Shown one piece after another: positions 62,403 to 64,000 of a DNA stretch of 64,000 nucleotides. The stretch's first letter is position 1, and every line of letters starts with the position of its first letter. Source of the stretch: Parvularcula sp. LCG005. Lineage in GTDB: Bacteria; Pseudomonadota; Alphaproteobacteria; Caulobacterales; Parvularculaceae. Both the position numbers and the translations under genes were made by a program. The stretch is from positions 2,061,001 through 2,125,000 of the forward strand of contig NZ_CP136758.1 in NCBI RefSeq assembly GCF_032930845.1, given 5' to 3'. Below the pieces are notes generated by a model, which saw only the letters and a program-made list of their open reading frames with translations, searched no databases and was not told where the DNA came from.

Positions 62403-62750
62403 ATGACCTATGTTGATGGTGTGGTCGCAGCCGTCCCGAAAGCCAACAAGGACCAGTATCTGAAACACGCGACGCTGGCCGCCGCTATCTTCAGGAAACA
62501 TGGCGCGCTTTCGGTCACCGAATGCTGGGGCAACGATGTGCCGGAGGGGAAGAACAACTCCCTGCATACCGCCGTCATGCGCAAAGACGACGAAGAGATC
62601 GTTTTCTCGTGGATCAAATGGCCCTCCAAAGAGGTCCGCGACGCCGGCTGGGCGAAAATCATGGAAGACCCTGAAATGCAGAAACATGAAATGCCATTCG
62701 ATGGCAGTCGCATGATCTTTGGCGGCTTCGACGTGATGATGGAGGCGTAG
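62403..62750 (+). CDS. DUF1428 family protein (YbaA-like)
   Basis: 115 residues, dimeric alpha-beta barrel fold. YVDGVVAAVPKANKDQYLKHA, CWGNDVPEGKNNSLHTAV, FSWIKWPSKEVRDAGWAKIMED and FDGSRMIFGGFDVMME are the family pattern. Function unknown, possibly a small-molecule binding or oxygenase-like protein. AAGGAGAGAC before the ATG; 35 nt after the LVIVD gene, likely same transcript. Confidence 0.92.
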   Translation: MTYVDGVVAAVPKANKDQYLKHATLAAAIFRKHGALSVTECWGNDVPEGKNNSLHTAVMRKDDEEIVFSWIKWPSKEVRDAGWAKIMEDPEMQKHEMPFDGSRMIFGGFDVMMEA

Positions 62751-62825
62751 GCCGCGAGGCGATGCCTGCCCTCTTGCTCTTTTCGCGGCGATCCTGTACC
62801 CGCCCGTCCTCTAGCACTGAACGGT

Positions 62826-62903
62826 GGTCACTGTGACCGGGGATGGCCCCAACCGCAGTTGAGCCAAAGGCAGCAAGGCGACTCCCGCCGCGCCGTCTCC
62901 GCC
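62826..62903 (+). promoter_or_regulatory. Leader of rpsF with palindrome and bulged hairpin
   Basis: GGTCAC-T-GTGACC (62826-62838) is a perfect 13-nt palindrome. Further down GGC/GAC (62877-62882) can pair with GTC/GCC (62895-62897, 62901-62903) leaving bulge TCC. S6:S18 autoregulatory leaders form a stem with a 3-nt bulge, so this may be a variant; the bulge sequence differs from the CCG form remembered for the family. Confidence 0.3.
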
Positions 62904-62926
62904 GTCAAACAGGAGTGATAAGCGGA

Positions 62927-63268
62927 ATGCCGCTCTACGAACACGTATATGTTGCCCGCCAGGACGTCAGTCCGGCCCAGGTCGAAGCCCTTTCGGACGA
63001 ATTGACCTCCATCATCAAAGAACATGGCGGATCGATCGTGAAGACCGAATATTGGGGTCTTCGTAATCTGCAGTACAAAATCGCGAAGAACCGCAAAGGC
63101 CACTACAGCCTGATGCACCTCGATGCCCCTGCCGAAGCCATCAATGAGATGGAACGTCAGATGCGCATCAAGGAAGACATCCTGCGTTTCATGACCCTGC
63201 GCGTTGAAGAACATGACGAAGAGCCTTCGCCTGTCATGTCCCGCCGCGACCGCAGCGATCGCGACTAA
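62927..63268 (+). CDS. rpsF: 30S ribosomal protein S6
   Basis: 113 residues from ATG 62927, preceded by AGGAG and [51 protein letters not shown] and [21 protein letters not shown] are the S6 motifs; the acidic tail is short. First gene of the rpsF-rpsR-rplI operon. Confidence 0.97.
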   Translation: MPLYEHVYVARQDVSPAQVEALSDELTSIIKEHGGSIVKTEYWGLRNLQYKIAKNRKGHYSLMHLDAPAEAINEMERQMRIKEDILRFMTLRVEEHDEEPSPVMSRRDRSDRD

Positions 63269-63280
63269 GGAGAAGACACA

Positions 63281-63505
63281 ATGGCAAAAACATTTTTCCG
63301 CCGTCGCAAGTCCTGTCCGTTCTCCGGTGAAAAAGCACCGACGATCGACTACAAGGACCCTAAACTGCTCGGCCGCTACATCTCCGAAAAGGGCAAGATT
63401 GTCCCTGCACGGATTTCAGCCGTCAGCGCCAAGAAGCAACGCGAGCTGGCCCGCGCCATCAAGCGCGCCCGCTATCTTGCCCTGCTGCCCTACACGACGG
63501 AGTAA
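63281..63505 (+). CDS. rpsR: 30S ribosomal protein S18
   Basis: 74 residues. [42 protein letters not shown] and [20 protein letters not shown] are diagnostic. Twelve bases after rpsF; binds S6 on 16S rRNA. Confidence 0.97.
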   Translation: MAKTFFRRRKSCPFSGEKAPTIDYKDPKLLGRYISEKGKIVPARISAVSAKKQRELARAIKRARYLALLPYTTE

Positions 63506-63511
63506 GCACCA

Positions 63512-64000
63512 ATGCAAGTCATTCTGCTGGAACGCATTGAAAAGCTCGGCACCATTGGTGACGAAGTCACGGTGAAAGACGGTTTCGGTCGCAATTTCCT
63601 CCTGCCACGGAAGAAAGCGCTGCGCGCCAACGAAGCCAATCGCAAGAAGTTCGAAGCACAGCGCGCCGATATCGAAGCGAAGAACGAAGAAGCCCGCGAA
63701 AAGGCGCAGAACCTCTCTGCTTCGATCGCGGACAAGACCTTCCCGGTCATTCGTTCGGCGTCCGATATGGGTCAGCTCTACGGTTCGGTCAGCTCGCGCG
63801 ACATCGCCGAGATCGCCTCAACCAAAAAGCTGAAGCTGCAGCGCAATCAGATCCTTCTGAACGCACCGCTGAAAGAACTCGGCATTTTTGACGTTCGCGT
63901 TTCTCTTCACCCTGAAGTGACTGTGAACATCAAGATCAACATCGCGCGGACGGCTGAGGAGGCCGAAGCGCAGGAGCGCGGTGAAAACGTGCTCGCCAAG
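63512..64000 (+). CDS. rplI: 50S ribosomal protein L9, truncated by window edge
   Basis: Six bases after rpsR. 163 codons are visible without a stop. MQVILLERIEKLGTIGDEV, VKDGFGRNFLLPRKKALRAN and the C-terminal domain with DMGQLYGSVSSRDIAEI. Completes the rpsF-rpsR-rplI operon; a C-terminal extension beyond the usual 150 residues is likely since the frame is still open. Confidence 0.97.
   Translation, partial: MQVILLERIEKLGTIGDEVTVKDGFGRNFLLPRKKALRANEANRKKFEAQRADIEAKNEEAREKAQNLSASIADKTFPVIRSASDMGQLYGSVSSRDIAEIASTKKLKLQRNQILLNAPLKELGIFDVRVSLHPEVTVNIKINIARTAEEAEAQERGENVLAK

Overview
The window is dense, high-GC (about 60%) chromosomal DNA from an alphaproteobacterium. Indicators are a MucR/Ros regulator, the dgt-SPOR-nagZ-scpA-scpB-tatABC block, glyA-nrdR-nusB-thiL, a heme A synthase of the Cox15 type, DUF1178, DUF2842, a Flp pilin and an ECF42 sigma factor. 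The mix of VPLPA-CTERM, GH3, sialate O-acetylesterase and many lipoproteins would suit a marine heterotroph such as a Parvularculales or Maricaulales member, but the order is not resolved. No rRNA, CRISPR array, insertion sequence or prophage block was seen. Three tRNA genes are present: Arg-CCT, a CAT tRNA that looks like Ile2, and Glu-TTC.

Layout. 1-4.2 kb (minus strand): GH3 beta-glucosidase, SMP-30 gluconolactonase, MazG-like protein and the start of a GntP permease, a likely extracellular glucoside-to-gluconate operon. 4.4-11 kb: tRNA-Arg, an O-antigen-type acyltransferase, aroQ, a VPLPA-CTERM protein, then glyA-nrdR-nusB-thiL. 11.4-20 kb: mucR, then Tat translocase, condensin ScpAB, NagZ, SPOR protein, dGTPase, AI-2E exporter and ErpA. 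20-24 kb: NTF2-like proteins, exonuclease III, a RecD-like helicase and an RluA-type synthase. 24-28 kb: beta-oxidation genes fadA and fadB/J with an unknown exported protein between them. 28.5-34 kb: tRNA, an 865-residue fusion of a GCS2-type ligase and an AstE-type deacylase, an ABC-F ATPase and an arylamine N-acetyltransferase. 34.7-40 kb: tRNA-Glu, recJ, DUF1178, nitrilase-family amidase, grxC, comF and a divergent methyltransferase. 40-45 kb: Flp pilin, MutT, a PpiC isomerase and secA. 45-53.5 kb: DUF547 lipoprotein, a propeller protein, succinyl-CoA:3-ketoacid transferase scoAB, ECF42 sigma factor with its DGPF partner, PaiB, and rplM-rpsI. 53.6-64 kb: propeller lipoprotein overlapping ctaA, DUF2842, a lower-GC WYL-TerB protein, MntP, sialate O-acetylesterase, DUF305-LVIVD-DUF1428, and rpsF-rpsR-rplI.

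Most of the window is housekeeping. The best candidates for something less described are the GCS2-AstE fusion with its ABC-F/NAT neighbours, the stand-alone WYL-TerB gene, the MucR homologue lacking recognisable zinc-binding histidines, the unknown exported protein translationally coupled into the fad operon, the DUF305-LVIVD export pair, and two strong palindromes in regulatory intergenic gaps (28413-28435 and 53532-53551). Coordinates of starts were chosen from start codon plus Shine-Dalgarno spacing; where this shortens the longest open frame the reason is given.
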